This document shows positions 21,536 through 33,199 of a DNA stretch of 64,000 nucleotides, piece after piece; position 1 is the first letter of the stretch; the number at the start of each line of letters is the position of its first letter. Below the pieces are notes generated by a model, which searched no databases, was not told the DNA's origin, and saw only the letters and a program-made list of their open reading frames with translations. The stretch comes from Guadua angustifolia (Eukaryota; Streptophyta; Magnoliopsida; Poales; Poaceae). Location of the stretch: positions 1 through 64,000 of the forward strand of contig JAYEVE010000103.1 in assembly GCA_036346375.1 (NCBI GenBank), given 5' to 3'. The position numbers were made by a program, and so were the translations under genes.

Positions 21536-22536
21536 TGTCGGAGTACTTTGCACAGGGGTACCCTCTTCGCCAGTAAAAGTAGCAGGCCCAAGAGGTGGCC
21601 TGGCCTAGGCGGGCGAGAAGCCTGTGCCCTGGCGCGCAACTGGAGGTCACATACGCTTTCACAGGCGAAGCGGCCACGTGGCACCCGGTGGGCGGCGGCA
21701 ATCACGCCCTTCCGTCGGGCGAGAAGCCCATGTGACCCCCCGGTGAGCGACTGGCGACCACGCCACCTCGCCGGGCGGCGACACGTGGCACCCTAGCGGG
21801 CGGCGGGCGACCATGCCACCGCCAGCGGTGTGAAGGCTGGCGGCTGGCAAGTGGGTCGTCTGGGCTCCCCTTTTCGAGCCACGAAGGCAACCAAAAGAAT
21901 GAGGGGAAGGCTTCGCCTCGAAGTTTCCCTCCCCTGGCACCCCGTGTTAGGGTCATTAATTGTGAAAAATCCAGCCTTCGACACGAAGACAGCTCATTCC
22001 TCTGATGCCTCTTACCAACCCGTCGCCGAAGCGTCCTGTCCCGGGCGGACCGGGCGAGGCCTCTCACAGACATTAAATGAGGTCCGAAGGACAAGGCCAC
22101 GGAGGCGTACTTAATAAATGAGTCGTGGGTCGACATGGAAGCTGGAATGATGGATGTAATTAATGTGTTGTAGATAAGCATAGCACCACCTTCTCCCCTG
22201 CCCAGGCCATCTCGTCTATATAAGGACGCCCTGGTGCATGAAGAAGGGGGTCGATTAGCTAAAGCAGAAAGTATGGAGAAGCAAACAGAGAAGAACACTC
22301 TTGTAATCACTTCCCCATTTTCCCAACAAAGAACCAGCAGGACGTAGGGCTATTACCCACACCGGGGGCCTGAACCTGGATAAATTGTCGTGTACACCAG
22401 CTTGTTGATGCCCGGAATCCATCATCGAGAGACATTAGGGTTTCCAGCCACAAAGATGCCCTCTACCAAACCAAATTTTCCGTCTAGGGAGTAGACACCC
22501 CGTTAGTGGAATCTTGTCAGGCGAAATATGCTGACA
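21536..22536 (+). repeat. 5' LTR of the Tat element
   Basis: A 1,001-bp LTR from TGTCGGAGTACTTTGCAC to GAAATATGCTGACA. It contains a promoter-like TATATAAGGA (22216-22225) and is strongly similar to 37155-38030, which is about 125 bp shorter. Long open frames seen on its minus strand overlap one another and have no recognised domain. Confidence 0.93.
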
Positions 22537-22556
22537 GGGGCGCACCAGGTAGGGGG
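22537..22556 (+). promoter_or_regulatory. Primer-binding site of the Tat element
   Basis: GGGGCGCACCAGGTAGGGGG directly follows the LTR, resembling the GGCGCGCCAGGTAGGGGG-type site of Tat-like plant elements. I do not assign the tRNA with certainty. Confidence 0.7.
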
Positions 22557-23076
22557 CTAGTGTTTGGCTCATCTGGCCATCTCTCCGGCGGATTTCGGTC
22601 TTCCGTCCGAAAGGACCTTGCACCTGGTGATGGCAGGTTCACACTCGCAGCGACAAGATGTGGCGGAGGTTTGTAGCTCGAGAATCGTCGGCGTTCCGGC
22701 GGACGAGGATCGCTTCACACCGCCACGGCGGGGGCGATGGTGCCCCTTGGCGGCCGAGCTTACAGTTCGGCGTCGGTGGCCATGGAGGCCGCCACTCGGC
22801 CGGAACACGCATGCGGTCCGTCTCTCTGGACCACCCTCGGTGGAACTTCTTTGAAACGCCTCGACCACCCGTGGCTCTGAGGATATTGCGTGCCTCATGG
22901 GCGGCGGCTCGGCTCGCATAGGGATGCCGGCCGGTTTGAGGCCGTCGGTTCCCCTCGACCCAAGGTGCCCGTAGAACGCACCCAAGCTTCCGGCCGCCCT
23001 AGCGAAGCGCTCGGTCAGTGGGCGGAGTAAGGAAAGGCGTGCAAGAAGAAGGTCAGCTCCACGAGGCCGTGGGGAC
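22557..23076 (+). other. Leader of the Tat element
   Basis: GC-rich leader between the PBS and gag. Several overlapping open frames on both strands reflect high GC rather than genes. The gag reading frame may begin before 23077, since it is open upstream. Confidence 0.5.
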
Positions 23077-24190
23077 TTGAGGTCCCATCTGGAGCTCCGG
23101 CGTCCCGGTGGCGGTGATCTGCGTGATCACCTGCAGCGTCGCCGCGCTCGCGACGGACGGATGGGCCCTGGGGGTGAGAGTTCCTCCCATAACTCTCACG
23201 TTCACTCCCATAACTCTCACGTTCAGAGCGAGGAGGAGGTCCGTTCCTTTGACTCTTTGGGGAGTCGCGGTCCGCCCTCACCGGCACGGTTTCCGGGCCG
23301 GGGTCAGGGTGGACGGCAGGATCCCCCCTATGGCGTCAGATGCCAGACATTTTCTCGATGGCTGCGCCACGTGGTGTGGCCTGAAAGGTTTCGTCCGGCC
23401 TCCATCGAGAAGTACGAAGGCACCACCAACCCGGAGGAGTTCTTGCAGATTTACACCACCGTGGTGTGTGCCGCTGGCGGGTCTGGAAAGACCATGGCCA
23501 ACTACTTCCCAATGGTCTTGATGGGGTCTGCCCGGTCCTGGCTGTTGAACTTCCCACGAGGATCGGTGCACTCGTGGGAGGAGTTGTGCGACCTCTTTGT
23601 TGCCAACTTCCAAGACTCATTCGTGTAGCCAAGCGTGGAGGACGATCTCCATGCCCTCAAGCGAGAAAGAAGTCATTGTCGCGACTTTATTAACGATTCT
23701 GCCGCTTTGCCATAACCACGATTCCCGGATTTTTGAGCGATCGGTCGTCATCGCCTTTCAAGAGGCGTTCGCGGCCGGAAGATCTGAGCAAAGATGGCGT
23801 CCGTGACATCGCCACCACCTTCGAGCTCTTCTCCCTAGCGCACAAGTCGCGCGGCAGCGAGGCTCGGGGCCGACATCGGCGCCCAGCGAGGCAGTGGGGA
23901 CAAAGCCGAGACTTTGAGGGGCCTCGACCATGCCAGCAGGAGGACGTGGAAGCGCGAGGTGACCGAGACTAGGCGGGTCTGGCCAGCCGTAGCTGAAGAT
24001 GCCGACGCCGGCCGCGGCCGTCGTGTCAGCGGACGGCCGTCGTGAGCAGCGGGATATTCTGGAGGCGGCGTGGCGGCCGCCGCGATCGAGAGCGACAGCT
24101 GCGAGAAAGGAGGGCAAGCCCTACGCGATCCACAGACCAACTCTCACGGCACGGAGGATTGCGGGTTGTGAGTAAGATGGTCGGCGGCGG
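23077..24190 (+). pseudogene. gag: Tat gag
   Basis: The best frame, 23077-23628, gives 183 residues with the Retrotrans_gag core: FRPASIEKYEGTTNPEEFLQ, SARSWLLNFPRGSVHSWEEL, then LFVANFQ. It is preceded by an R/G-rich region with a duplicated HNSHVHS word. A TAG at 23626 ends it where the family normally continues. The downstream part (EDDLHAL and later fragments around 23700-23900, such as a GV-RD then ATTFELFSLAHK stretch) is recognisable but shifted in frame. Gag would form the particle. It is inactive. Confidence 0.88.
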
Positions 24191-24317
24191 CTCAAGGCGC
24201 CGCCCTCGCGGACGATGATCAAGATGAAGACCCTACCTCGGCCTTCTAGCGAGGCGGACCCGCAGCGTAGCATACATTCATGGTGGCTCATCCACCTATC
24301 CGTCCAACGCTTCCTAC

Positions 24318-24716
24318 ATGCGGTTGAGGAGGGAGGTCTGTGCCACAGTGTCGGGTTCAGGGGCGTGTCGGATGCTGAAGTGGTCGGAGGAGCCGATCAC
24401 CTTCAGTCGGGCTGACCACCCTGACAGTACCACCGGCGTAGGTCACCTTCCGATCGTGGCTTCTCCTACGATCCGGAACGTGAGGCTCAGCCGAGTGCTG
24501 ATGGACGGAGGAAGCTCCATTAACCTCCTGTCCTTTGAAGCTTTCCGGGCACTCCAGGTGCCAAACCAGGAGCTGTCCCATGCTCTGCCTTTCTACGGCA
24601 TAGCCCTGGGGCTAGCATGGTCCCCTTGGGTTAGGTGCGCCTCCCCATCACTTTCGGGGAGAAAAGCAACTTTCGTACGGAGCTGGTCGTCTTCGAAGTT
24701 GCTGATTTCGACCTCC
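24318..24716 (+). pseudogene. Tat aspartic protease, interrupted
   Basis: The frame at 24318 includes VRLSRVLMDGGSSINLLSFE, with the catalytic Asp codon at 24504-24506 (DGG variant of the D-S/T-G motif). A frameshift occurs near 24600; in another frame the text continues with ELVVFEVADFDLPY up to 24720. There the element B insertion cuts the gene; the next residues (AILGRPALAKFMA) resume at 29667. This directly fits the insertion model. Confidence 0.85.
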
Positions 24717-24721
24717 CGTAT
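24717..24721. repeat. Target-site duplication of element B, left copy (CGTAT)
   Basis: CGTAT precedes TGTGAGACCCC. The right copy at 29662-29666 is CGTAC, which restores the coding frame, so the left copy carries a C-to-T change. Confidence 0.8.
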
Positions 24722-27700
24722 TGTGAGACCCCGTTCGGATGAACAGGAACCTCCATGTGATTACTGTGCTATTCCCTGGATCAGTAGCTAGCACTCACAT
24801 GTTTACAACAATTGGAAATCACAACCATACAATATAATAATTAAGCGGAAACGATAATACAAATAATATTACAACTCAGAGAATTATAGCAGCAAAGAAG
24901 CAATAACCCGTAGTTTGCCCAACCGATCCCGCAGGCAACTGACCAGGCATAAACTCCAGATAGAACACGCCGAAGAGAAACCCGCGACCTGCGATGAACA
25001 ACCTCGAAACTTCGCATTCTAAACCACCTACAATATAATTAGGCAAGGGTGAGTATTTTACATACTCGGCAAGACTTGAGCAAAACCTACCATACATGCG
25101 AGCCATTTCAAAGGAGGCTATTACAGGTTAATTTGCATAAAGCGAATTTGAATTTGGAAACCAAGTTATTAGCAATCGAATTTAAAAGAGCAAGATTAAT
25201 TGATAGCAAATAAGTAAAGCATAAATAACACTCACCGTCCTCCATGGCGTGAGCGACGAATCAAACCTTGCCATCGCATGGCATATATCGATTCTTTGTC
25301 CACACGAGGGCTGGCAATGATTCAATACTTTCCCCACGAGGTATAGCATTGGGTCATCGTAGGGTAAGCTAACTTGTAAAATAAACCTTTTGAAAATCAA
25401 AGCTAACATTGGAATGACTTCACCGAGTGCTCATGACCATGGCGCTGACTAATTAATTAGATTTAAACTCTGCAGAGGTGTACAACTTTACCCACAAGGA
25501 ATGATCAACCTTTTGCGAGTACATTTAAACACGCCTCAATAGAACGATTGTGCTGCCGAGCGATCATACATAGTCGTTACAATACTTAGACATGGCTTTG
25601 ACCCAGCCGGGACATTCATCCCCCCGTGAAATTAGAAACACACACCCAAGCCGTGGATCACTTTCACACACCCAACACAACGTTTCTAACCACGGCAGGC
25701 GTGCAGATTACATTAGCAAGTAGAAACCCGTCGGAGTAGACTGGCTGGAATCTGTGCAAGCTCCCGCCTACCAATGATCAAAGCCAAGTCTAAATACATA
25801 ACAAGCTATGGCTAACCCGTCCTCACCCTTGTGGTTGCACGGAAATCTCGGATCAATAGCGTCCCATTGTTCGGTCCTTAAACTGACACGGGCGACACTT
25901 CACCCTACACTACGTGCAATTACTTCTGCACAACCGGCTATTGCCAAATAATCGCCCGCATCAAAGCATAGTTTCATTTTGGGTTTTTAATCAAAGTACC
26001 CACCACCAATGATGACATTTCAATGTTTCCGAAACAATTATTGAGTTGATCATGTACATCATTTATTCTAAAGCATGGCTAGCGGGAATAAAATAAGCAT
26101 ATACCCGTGATGACATTAAGTAATGTCTAGTCCTATTCTGTGGTTATCAAGGTTCACACATTCATAATCATCAAAGGAGGATCACGAGACAACAGGTATA
26201 ACTACCAAAACCACAAGATAGCAATTTACGTAAAATAACGCATGCTTAAAACAATTTGATGCACAAAAGGAATATAAAATCTTGGGATCAATATGGTCAA
26301 AGGATGCTTGCCTTGTAATTACGCTACGACGAAGGCGAAGCTTGCGGTGACGACGGCAATGACGGCAACGCGAAACTAGAGACGTCGGGTTCTACACGCC
26401 GATCAACGGAAACAAGGCAAAACGCTAACTTCAATAAGAGCGAAAGAAACAGATAGCAAGAACAAATAAAACTCTGATAAAGAAATAGGGATTGCTCTTT
26501 ATGAATTAATTAATCTTATTTTACGAATTCAAGATGCTAAAATTGGTTAAGGTTAAATAGAATTAATCATTAGTTGCAAGCTTCCATTGATTTACTATTC
26601 ATGATATGAGTTCGACAATCTTTAATACTTACGAGGTTTTGCTTTATGAGGATTGAGTCAAAGCAAGATAAATTAAGGATATTTTCTTAGATTACTGCAG
26701 ATTATATCTTAAAGGTCATTTCTAAACTATTCTTTACATTGTTCGCATTTAGCTGAGTTACTTTGCGAGTTAATGAAAAGGCTTAATTGATCACATTGGA
26801 CGGCGAGTTAATAGCGCATTACCTTTAATTGATTTTGCTTAGAATTAGCTCTATGCTAGTTAGATTTATTGATTTAGGCAACTGATAACATTTCCACCAT
26901 ATTTGAGAAGGTTCTGGTGATAAAAACAACTTAACTACGGATTCCTTCATTATTACCTAAAGTTTATTCATTCGTATTAAGGCCTAAAGTAATGTGATTA
27001 CTTAGGGTTGTTCAGCTATTAAGATTTGTATGCAAAACATGATGAAGTATGGTTATTTCTTCATATTAAGATGATTTATACTTTGTATAACAATCCTAGG
27101 CTAATTCCATAAATTTTAGGCTTTGGCTGATACATTATATTAATTGTTGAAAAGGCTTAAGTGGCATTGCTAAATTGACGTTATTCGGAATCGGCCAAAA
27201 ATATGAAGTGCGAGGATAACGCTTAAGGGTTTTGAACTAACAAGATTAATATGCAAACCTTAATGGAATAAGATTCTTTTTATAGAATATGGTAGTATGA
27301 ACTTTGTACAACGTTACTAAACTAGTTTTACTGATTTTAGTATTTGGATGAGTTATTTTATCCATCGTTGAAATAGACTAAATGACCACATTTGCAAACC
27401 TTAAATCGGCCAAGTTTCAAACTTAATTTCCAACTACATTACACATGATTCTTGATTCATTTTTCAGGTGTTAGCATGTAGCAATCCTAGGAATGATTTA
27501 AAGTTGGTTTGGCATTGTTTTAACTTAAATTGTAATAGATTACCTATTTACTTATTGTTATCATTAACATTTTCTTTCATTAAGAACATGCAGATTAAAT
27601 CTTACTTTATATATTTTCACATTCATGGATCCTTGCTGTTTCCAGGAACTTATTGCAAACTACACTATCATTTTGTGAGCCATCATGCTAGTATCTTGCT

Positions 27701-29661
27701 AATGGCCATAACAAGGTTCATTATTGATTACAAGGTAAATAAATTAAGCATAGATCAAAAATAAAATATATTTTCATGATTGAGTTTATTATAATTCCAT
27801 AACACTTCTAAATTTATTTAATGACTTTTGGAATTACATTTCTTTGAACACAACATCATCCCAACAAATGCTTATTCCCAACTTTAATTTCTTTAATTGT
27901 TTTGTGACTCAAGAATTAAGTATTTTTGTATATTTGAATACAACCTAAATTCTGAAACCTCATGAATATTGATTTCATCATTTCACTACTTATTATACAC
28001 AATTTCTCATTAGAAACCCTACTAGCACCATAATCAAGGTTCAAATTAAATAAGCTGTGCAGATGGTTCAAAAATTAAATATTTTTGTATATTAAGAATG
28101 TTATTGATTTTATATGATTATACAAATTCGTTCCACTGAAATTGAATCAAAATTATAGAAGATATTCATGGTTGAATGCTACTCGGTTTGGAAATTAATT
28201 GGAATTTGAAAATCGCTTTGTACCGAGCATATGTTCTATTCCTCTTCAACCTCGGGCTTGACATCCAGATCCCCACACCTTGAGCGAGAGGCGGAAGGCG
28301 GCTAGGAGCATCCTTTGGCGACTCTCAGCCGAGATTCCGGACAGCGCCTGAAGCGGCAACTTGACAAACCACACGAGATCTGGAACCAATTGGCCGAGGC
28401 GGAGGCGTGATGCGCGCCCGAGCTCCGATGGCGGCAAGATTGGCGGCGGTGGGGAGAGCATCCAAGGGCATGAGAGCTTGAATGGGTTCTGGATTTAGCA
28501 TCGGCCAGACTCTGACGACTCCATTTTTGTGCTTCTTCGTCAGGAGAGTGGTGAGGAGGTCCGCCCGGTGGCGGACTTGGAGGAGATGAGCGAAGAAGGC
28601 GGCTTTGCTCTGACTAAGAAAAGGGAAATTGGTGCTTGATCAGTAAAGCACAAGGTATGGAGAAGCTCAGAGTGAATCAAATTGAAGGATTACCGCCTGG
28701 TGAGCTTGAATCGGTGATCTCCCCCTTTTCGGTTCTCCAGAGAAGAACGGTAAAAGCGAGGAAGAAGAAGTGGCGGCTCGGTGAAAATGGGGAGGACTTC
28801 GCGCTACTTGAGGAGAAGGGAGAAGTAGTGGTGCAGCATGCTTGGGCCTTGGTGGCAATCATTGGCCGGGCTGCACTCGAGCCGGAGAGTTCTCGATGGA
28901 GCGGAACGGGTGGGAAGAACGGGGGTTGAGGCGATGCATTCAGCGATGAGCTCTGGGTCCCTTGCCGATGTTGCAAGTTTCTCAAATGTGCCAACGGAAC
29001 GGAAAAGGAACGAATGGCCCACGCGTCGGTGACTGATTGAAGTTTATTTTCGGATTTTGATTTTCCTTTGATACCAATTGAAATCTATTATTTTTAATAT
29101 TTTGTTTTTCAATTGGATTTGATCTCAGGATGCTTCTATAAAATTTTCAGGTCAAGATACGGTTCCATTATTTTATAAAAATCCTGACATTGAAATCTCT
29201 AGATTTCTAGGATTTCTATTTTTAAATTTTGGAAAGGTATTGAATGACATTATAAATTTATAATATCTTTACCAAGGATAGATATTGCATTGAGGTGTTC
29301 ATAATAGTTTCTGACTCGGATATGTTACATAAATATTTTATAGATTACGACAATGCATTATTTTGATTTAAAAGTTGTCTTTTCATTTTATCTCTTCATT
29401 TCTTTATGCATAACATTTCAATTCTGGCTAAAATAATTTAATTGAATGATCGAGGTTCTCATGGCAATTTTCTAAATTTTTACTTTTTATCTTTTTGCCT
29501 TTTCCTCTTTTTCATTCTTCATTCCCATTAGTTAGATTCTTCATGCAAAGAATAAATCCAAGGAAATCCAAATAAAACAAACATTGGCAAGAAACGAGAA
29601 ATAAATATTTTCAAATTTAAAAATATTTATTTTTACTTAATTGCATTTTCAGGATGTTACA
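24722..29661 (+). mobile_element. Element B: 4.9-kb non-coding LTR-like insertion
   Basis: Starts TGTGAGACCCCG, ends CAGGATGTTACA, and is flanked by a 5-bp duplication inside the Tat protease/RT linker. It has no RT, integrase or gag, so it is a very long solo LTR or a non-autonomous derivative. The reverse complement of element A (41774-44575 + 52245-54689) matches it nearly colinearly. Examples are the GGGTGAGTANTTT...ACTCNGCAAGACTT block (25047-25078 versus 54317-54350) and the AGATTACCTATTTACTTATT block (27538-27557 versus 52272-52291). A GC-rich island at 28240-29040 stands out; both A and B have one. Confidence 0.85.
28240..29040. other. GC-rich island in element B
   Basis: GC-rich, with overlapping open frames on both strands (for example 28636-28929 plus, 28677-28994 minus). 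None has a recognised domain and neither strand is clearly coding. Element A has a comparable island at 42710-43860. A promoter or small element-specific ORF is possible. Confidence 0.4.
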
Positions 29662-29666
29662 CGTAC
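29662..29666. repeat. Target-site duplication of element B, right copy (CGTAC)
   Basis: Follows the TTACA end of element B. The Tat reading frame resumes here. Confidence 0.8.
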
Positions 29667-30248
29667 AATGCCATACTTGGCCGACCAGCTTTGGCCAAAT
29701 TTATGGCGACAATCCACTATGGCTACATGGTGGTGAAGATGCCAGGGCCTAATGGCCCCATAACCATCCGGGTGGATAGGCCAGAGGCTTTGCGCTGCCA
29801 CAAGCACGCACTAGACCTAGCCGGAGCCACCTATGGGAAGCCGGCTGATGCCGCCTTCCTGGGAACCCCTCAGGCGCAGACCCGCGCCTCGCCCAGCGAG
29901 GTAAAAATGGTCTCCCTGAGTGCGGGCAGACCTAGGAAGCCCATCTTCATTGGCGCCAGCCTCAGCGCTAAATAGGAAGACGTGCTCGTCACCTTCCTCC
30001 AGTCTAATTCCGACGTGTTTGCCTGGCAACCATCCGATATATTTGGGGTCCCAGTGATCGAGCAGCGGTGACTCGCTCCCGAGGTGTGCCCGGTTCGCCA
30101 AAAAATCCAACGCCAGGCACCAGAACATCAGGATGCCATTCGGGAGGAGGTAGAGAAGCTGCTGCACGCAGGGATCATCAGGGAAGTCTCTCATCCTGAG
30201 TGGCTTGCCAACCCTGTGCTCGTTAAGAAGTCCAACGAGAAGTGACGG
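29667..30248 (+). pseudogene. Tat protease-RT linker
   Basis: Resumes with AILGRPALAKFMATIHYGY and KMPGPNGPITIRVDRPEALR, the conserved region after the protease. The linker to RT (SDVFAWQPSDIFGVP, then HPEWLANPVLVKKSNEK) follows. Stops appear at about 29973, near 30068 and just before 30249. Confidence 0.9.
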
Positions 30249-30773
30249 ATGTGTGTCGATTTCACCGACCTCAACAAGGCCTGCCCGAAGGACCCTTACC
30301 CCTTGCCGCGCATCGATCTTATCATTGATTCCACGGCGGGATGTGAGCTGCTGTGCTTTCTGGATGCGTACTCTAGGTACCATCAGATTAGCATGGCGAC
30401 AGAAGATGAAGATAAAACTGCTTTTGTAACACCCATGGGCATTTATTGTTATGTCAGAATGGCTTTTGGGTTAAAAAATGCTGGTTCTACTTATCAACGC
30501 GCTATGCATATCACTTTCCGTCCACAGATAGGGCGCAACCTTGAGGTGTACGTCGATGACCTGGTCGTGAAAGTGAAAAAGAGCGAAGCCTTAATTGAAG
30601 ACCTGGAGGAAACCTTTGCCAACCTCCTAAAGAATTGTTTGAAGCTCAATCCCGAGAAGTGCGTATTCAGCATGCCCTCCGGGAAGCTGTTAGGGTTCCT
30701 CGTGTCCAGGCGGGGCATTAAGGTCAATCCTGACAAGATAGCGACCATCGAGCACATGAAGCTGCCCGTTTGA
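30249..30773 (+). pseudogene. Tat reverse transcriptase
   Basis: A 174-residue open stretch holds the core RT motifs: MCVDFTDLNKACPKDPYPLP, FLDAYSRYHQI (first catalytic Asp), FGLKNAGSTYQRAM, YVDDLVVK (catalytic YVDD at 30548-30559) and GKLLGFLVSRRGI. All three catalytic aspartates are present. A TGA ends it at about 30772; the codon before the MCVDF start is also a stop. The enzyme would copy element RNA to DNA. The domain is intact but its polyprotein is not. Confidence 0.96.
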
Positions 30774-31190
30774 CTTAAGCAGGTGCAATGCCTGACTGGT
30801 CGCCTGGCCTCCCTCGGGTGGTTTATCGCCCGGCTGGGAGAAAGAAGCCTGCCTCTTTTCAAGCTGCTGAAGAAAACAAATCATTTCGAATGGCCTGAGG
30901 AGGCTCAACAAGCGTTCGAAGACTTGAAGTAGTACCTCTCCTCCCCACCAGTGCTGGTCGCCCCTCAGCCTGGTAAGCCATTGTTCTAGTACATTGCTGC
31001 TACCCCGATAGTGGTGAGCGCAATACTAGCGGCGGAGAGGGAAGGAATTCAGAAGCCAGTCTACTACATTAGTAAGGTGTTACACGAAGCGGAGATTAGG
31101 TACCCGCAAGCGTAGAAGATGCTGTACGCCGTCCTGGTGGTGTCCAGAAAGCTGCGGCACACTTTCAAGGGCGAGAAGTCATAGTGGTCA
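30774..31190 (+). pseudogene. Tat RNase H (first)
   Basis: In the RT frame: CLTGRLASLGWFIARLGE, FEWPEEAQQAFEDLK, then the degraded RNase H core YIAATPIVVSAILAAE and KPVYYISKVLHEAEIRYPQA. In-frame stops occur after EDLK, before YIAAT, after PQA and near 31180. Confidence 0.85.
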
Positions 31191-31600
31191 CTGCCTACCG
31201 TCTACGAGAAATCCTCCACAACCTGGAAGCAGAGGGCCGCATTGCCAAATGGTCGGTGGAGCTGGGGGAATTTTATCTTAAATTTGTACCCCGCACCGCC
31301 ATCAAGAGCCAGAAGTTGGTGGAGTTCGTTGCCGAGTGGACTCTCGTCGCTCCTGAAACTGAAGAGGTACCCGCGCCTTCCCCATGGACCTTGTTCTTCG
31401 ACGGTTCCTTCAGGCTTGAAGGCGCGGGGGCTGGAGTAGTCTTGGTCTCTCCAACCGATGACATCCTCCAGTATGTGGTCACCCTCGACTTCAAGGCCAC
31501 TAACAACATTGCGAATCTGAGGCGTCTTTGGCGAGCTGCGCATCACCTCGGCATTAGGCGTCCGATGCCTCCAAGTTAAAGGCGACTCCCTGCTGGTCAT
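31190..31600 (+). pseudogene. Tat second (archaeal-type) RNase H
   Basis: Starting near SVELGEFYLKFVPRTAIKSQ, then WTLFFDGSFRLEGAGAGVVL, the active-site opening of the additional RNase H domain that marks the Tat lineage. A frameshift near 31510 breaks the downstream half. The presence of both RNase H domains supports the lineage call independently of RT. Confidence 0.85.
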
Positions 31601-31785
31601 CAAACAAGCACGGAAGGAATTTCAATGCTCTGATCCTACCATGGCCGCCTACTTAGCGGAGGTCAGGAAAATGGAGCGTCATTTTGAAGGACTGGGATAT
31701 ATCCATATCCCCCGACGTGATAGCTCGCATCCTCAAGAGCCTCTGCTGCAGTTGGAGTCTTTGAAGAAAGACTCTCACGGCCGTC

Positions 31786-31890
31786 CATCATTGCCCCCGC
31801 TCTGCCCGGGGAGGACGGTTCCTCCGTCATTGCCCCCGCTCCACGCGGGGAGGACGGTTCCTCCGTCGTTGCCCCACTCCACCTGAGGAG
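31786..31890 (+). repeat. 36-bp imperfect tandem repeat in the Tat linker
   Basis: CCGCTC(T/C)NNGCGGGGAGGACGG-like units with GTTCCTCCGTC(A/G)TTGCCCC between them occur about 2.5 times at 31788-31890. This lies in the region between RNase H and integrase, which is normally unique. Confidence 0.75.
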
Positions 31891-32214
31891 GGCCGGCCGT
31901 TGTTGCCCTGCTCTACAGGGAAGGGCGGCGGTGCTGCCGATCGACACCGGGAAAAGCCGTGGCCCAATCGGGAGTGCGGCGATCACGTGTGATCACGCTC
32001 TTGGCCGGGAAGGCCAGTGGATGGACCCCATCCTCGCCTTCCTGCGAGACCGAGAGGTCCCCGGCGATGATGCCTCTGCTGAAAAGATAGCATGAAAGGC
32101 CAGGTGCTACTCTCTGGTGGGCGTGGATCTATCTGCCTGGCGAAATAAATTCTCCTAAAATGCATCACTCGTGAAGAGGGGAGCGCCTTGCTCTCTGATA
32201 TCAATGGAGGCATG

Positions 32215-33050
32215 TGCGGGATCCATATGTCCGGCCGGACGCTTGTCGGCAAAGCGTTCCACCAAGGATTTTATTGGCCTACTGCCCTCTAGGATGCTTG
32301 CGAGCTGGTGAAGAGGTGCGAAGCATGCCAATTCTTCGCCAGGCAAATTCATCGACTATCCCAAGCTCTGCAAACCATCCCGCTCTCTTGGCCGTTTGCA
32401 GTCTAGGGGCTAGACATCCTAGGCCCATTCCTGCGGGCCACAGGGGGCTTCACCCACCTATTCATCGCCATCGATAAGTTCACCAAGTGGGTCGAAGCCG
32501 AAGCAGTGCACACCATTACGGCTTCTGCTGCCATCAAGTTCATCCATGGGATCTTCACCCGCTTTGGAGTCACTAATCATATCATCACCGACAATGGCAC
32601 TCAATTCACCAGTGCGGCTTTCCTGGAATTCTGTGAAGAGATGGGCACCAAGGTATGCTTTGCTTCGGTGGCCCATCCCAAGAGCAATGGCCAAGCTGAG
32701 CGTGCCAATGCACTAGTGTTGAGAGGCTTGAGACTAGAGCATTTGATCGACTCCACAAGCGGGGGACGCGGTGGACGGAAGAACTCCCGGTTGTGCTGTG
32801 GTTGCTCCGAACCACACCCAGTCGGGCGACTAGCGAGACGCCCTTCTTCTGGTCTCTGGCTGAAGGCATCCTTCCGTCAGAGCTATCATTTGGCTCATTG
32901 CCGTCTCGGCGTTCAGCGAGGAAAAACGAGAGGATCACGCGGTGGCGATGTCAACCTACGGAGGAGGTGCTGGCAAGGCGCCTTGCGTGCCGCTGATACT
33001 AGCAAAGCCTCGGGCGGTACCATGCCGCTGGTCTCTGAAGAACACTAGCG
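32215..33050 (+). pseudogene. Tat integrase
   Basis: Zinc-binding region around 32235-32350 (GKAFHQGFYWPTA and ELVKRCEACQFFARQIH), then the catalytic core: LDILGPF (first Asp), FIAIDKFTKWVEAEAV, IITDNGTQF (second Asp) and NGQAERAN (Glu), all visible. After RLEHLI near 32745 the frame shifts; the next piece (32793-32996) has LWLLRTTPSRATSETPFFW. A C-terminal remnant with FKVVSVSRPAVGWLLG follows near 33115-33175. The D-D-E triad is present but the gene is broken. Confidence 0.92.
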
Positions 33051-33199
33051 ATTGGCGACTGTTGGTTCTCGTAGAAGTCGGATGCATCTTAGGGCTCCTA
33101 ACTGTCTCCACGATGGGAGGGCCTTTAAGGTGGTCTCGGTATCTCGACCGGCGGTCGGTTGGCTACTCGGGATGATCAAGAGCGCCAACTCCTTCAATG

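Noticed and set aside
21702..22310. 202-codon minus-strand ORF in the Tat 5' LTR
   Set aside because: It lies wholly in the LTR, the equivalent frame is broken in the 3' LTR, and no domain is visible.
29068..29085. Met-tRNA PBS-like word (minus strand, TTGGTATCAAAGG) in element B
   Set aside because: The essential GAGC end is altered to AAGG and no LTR end or gag adjoins; probably chance.
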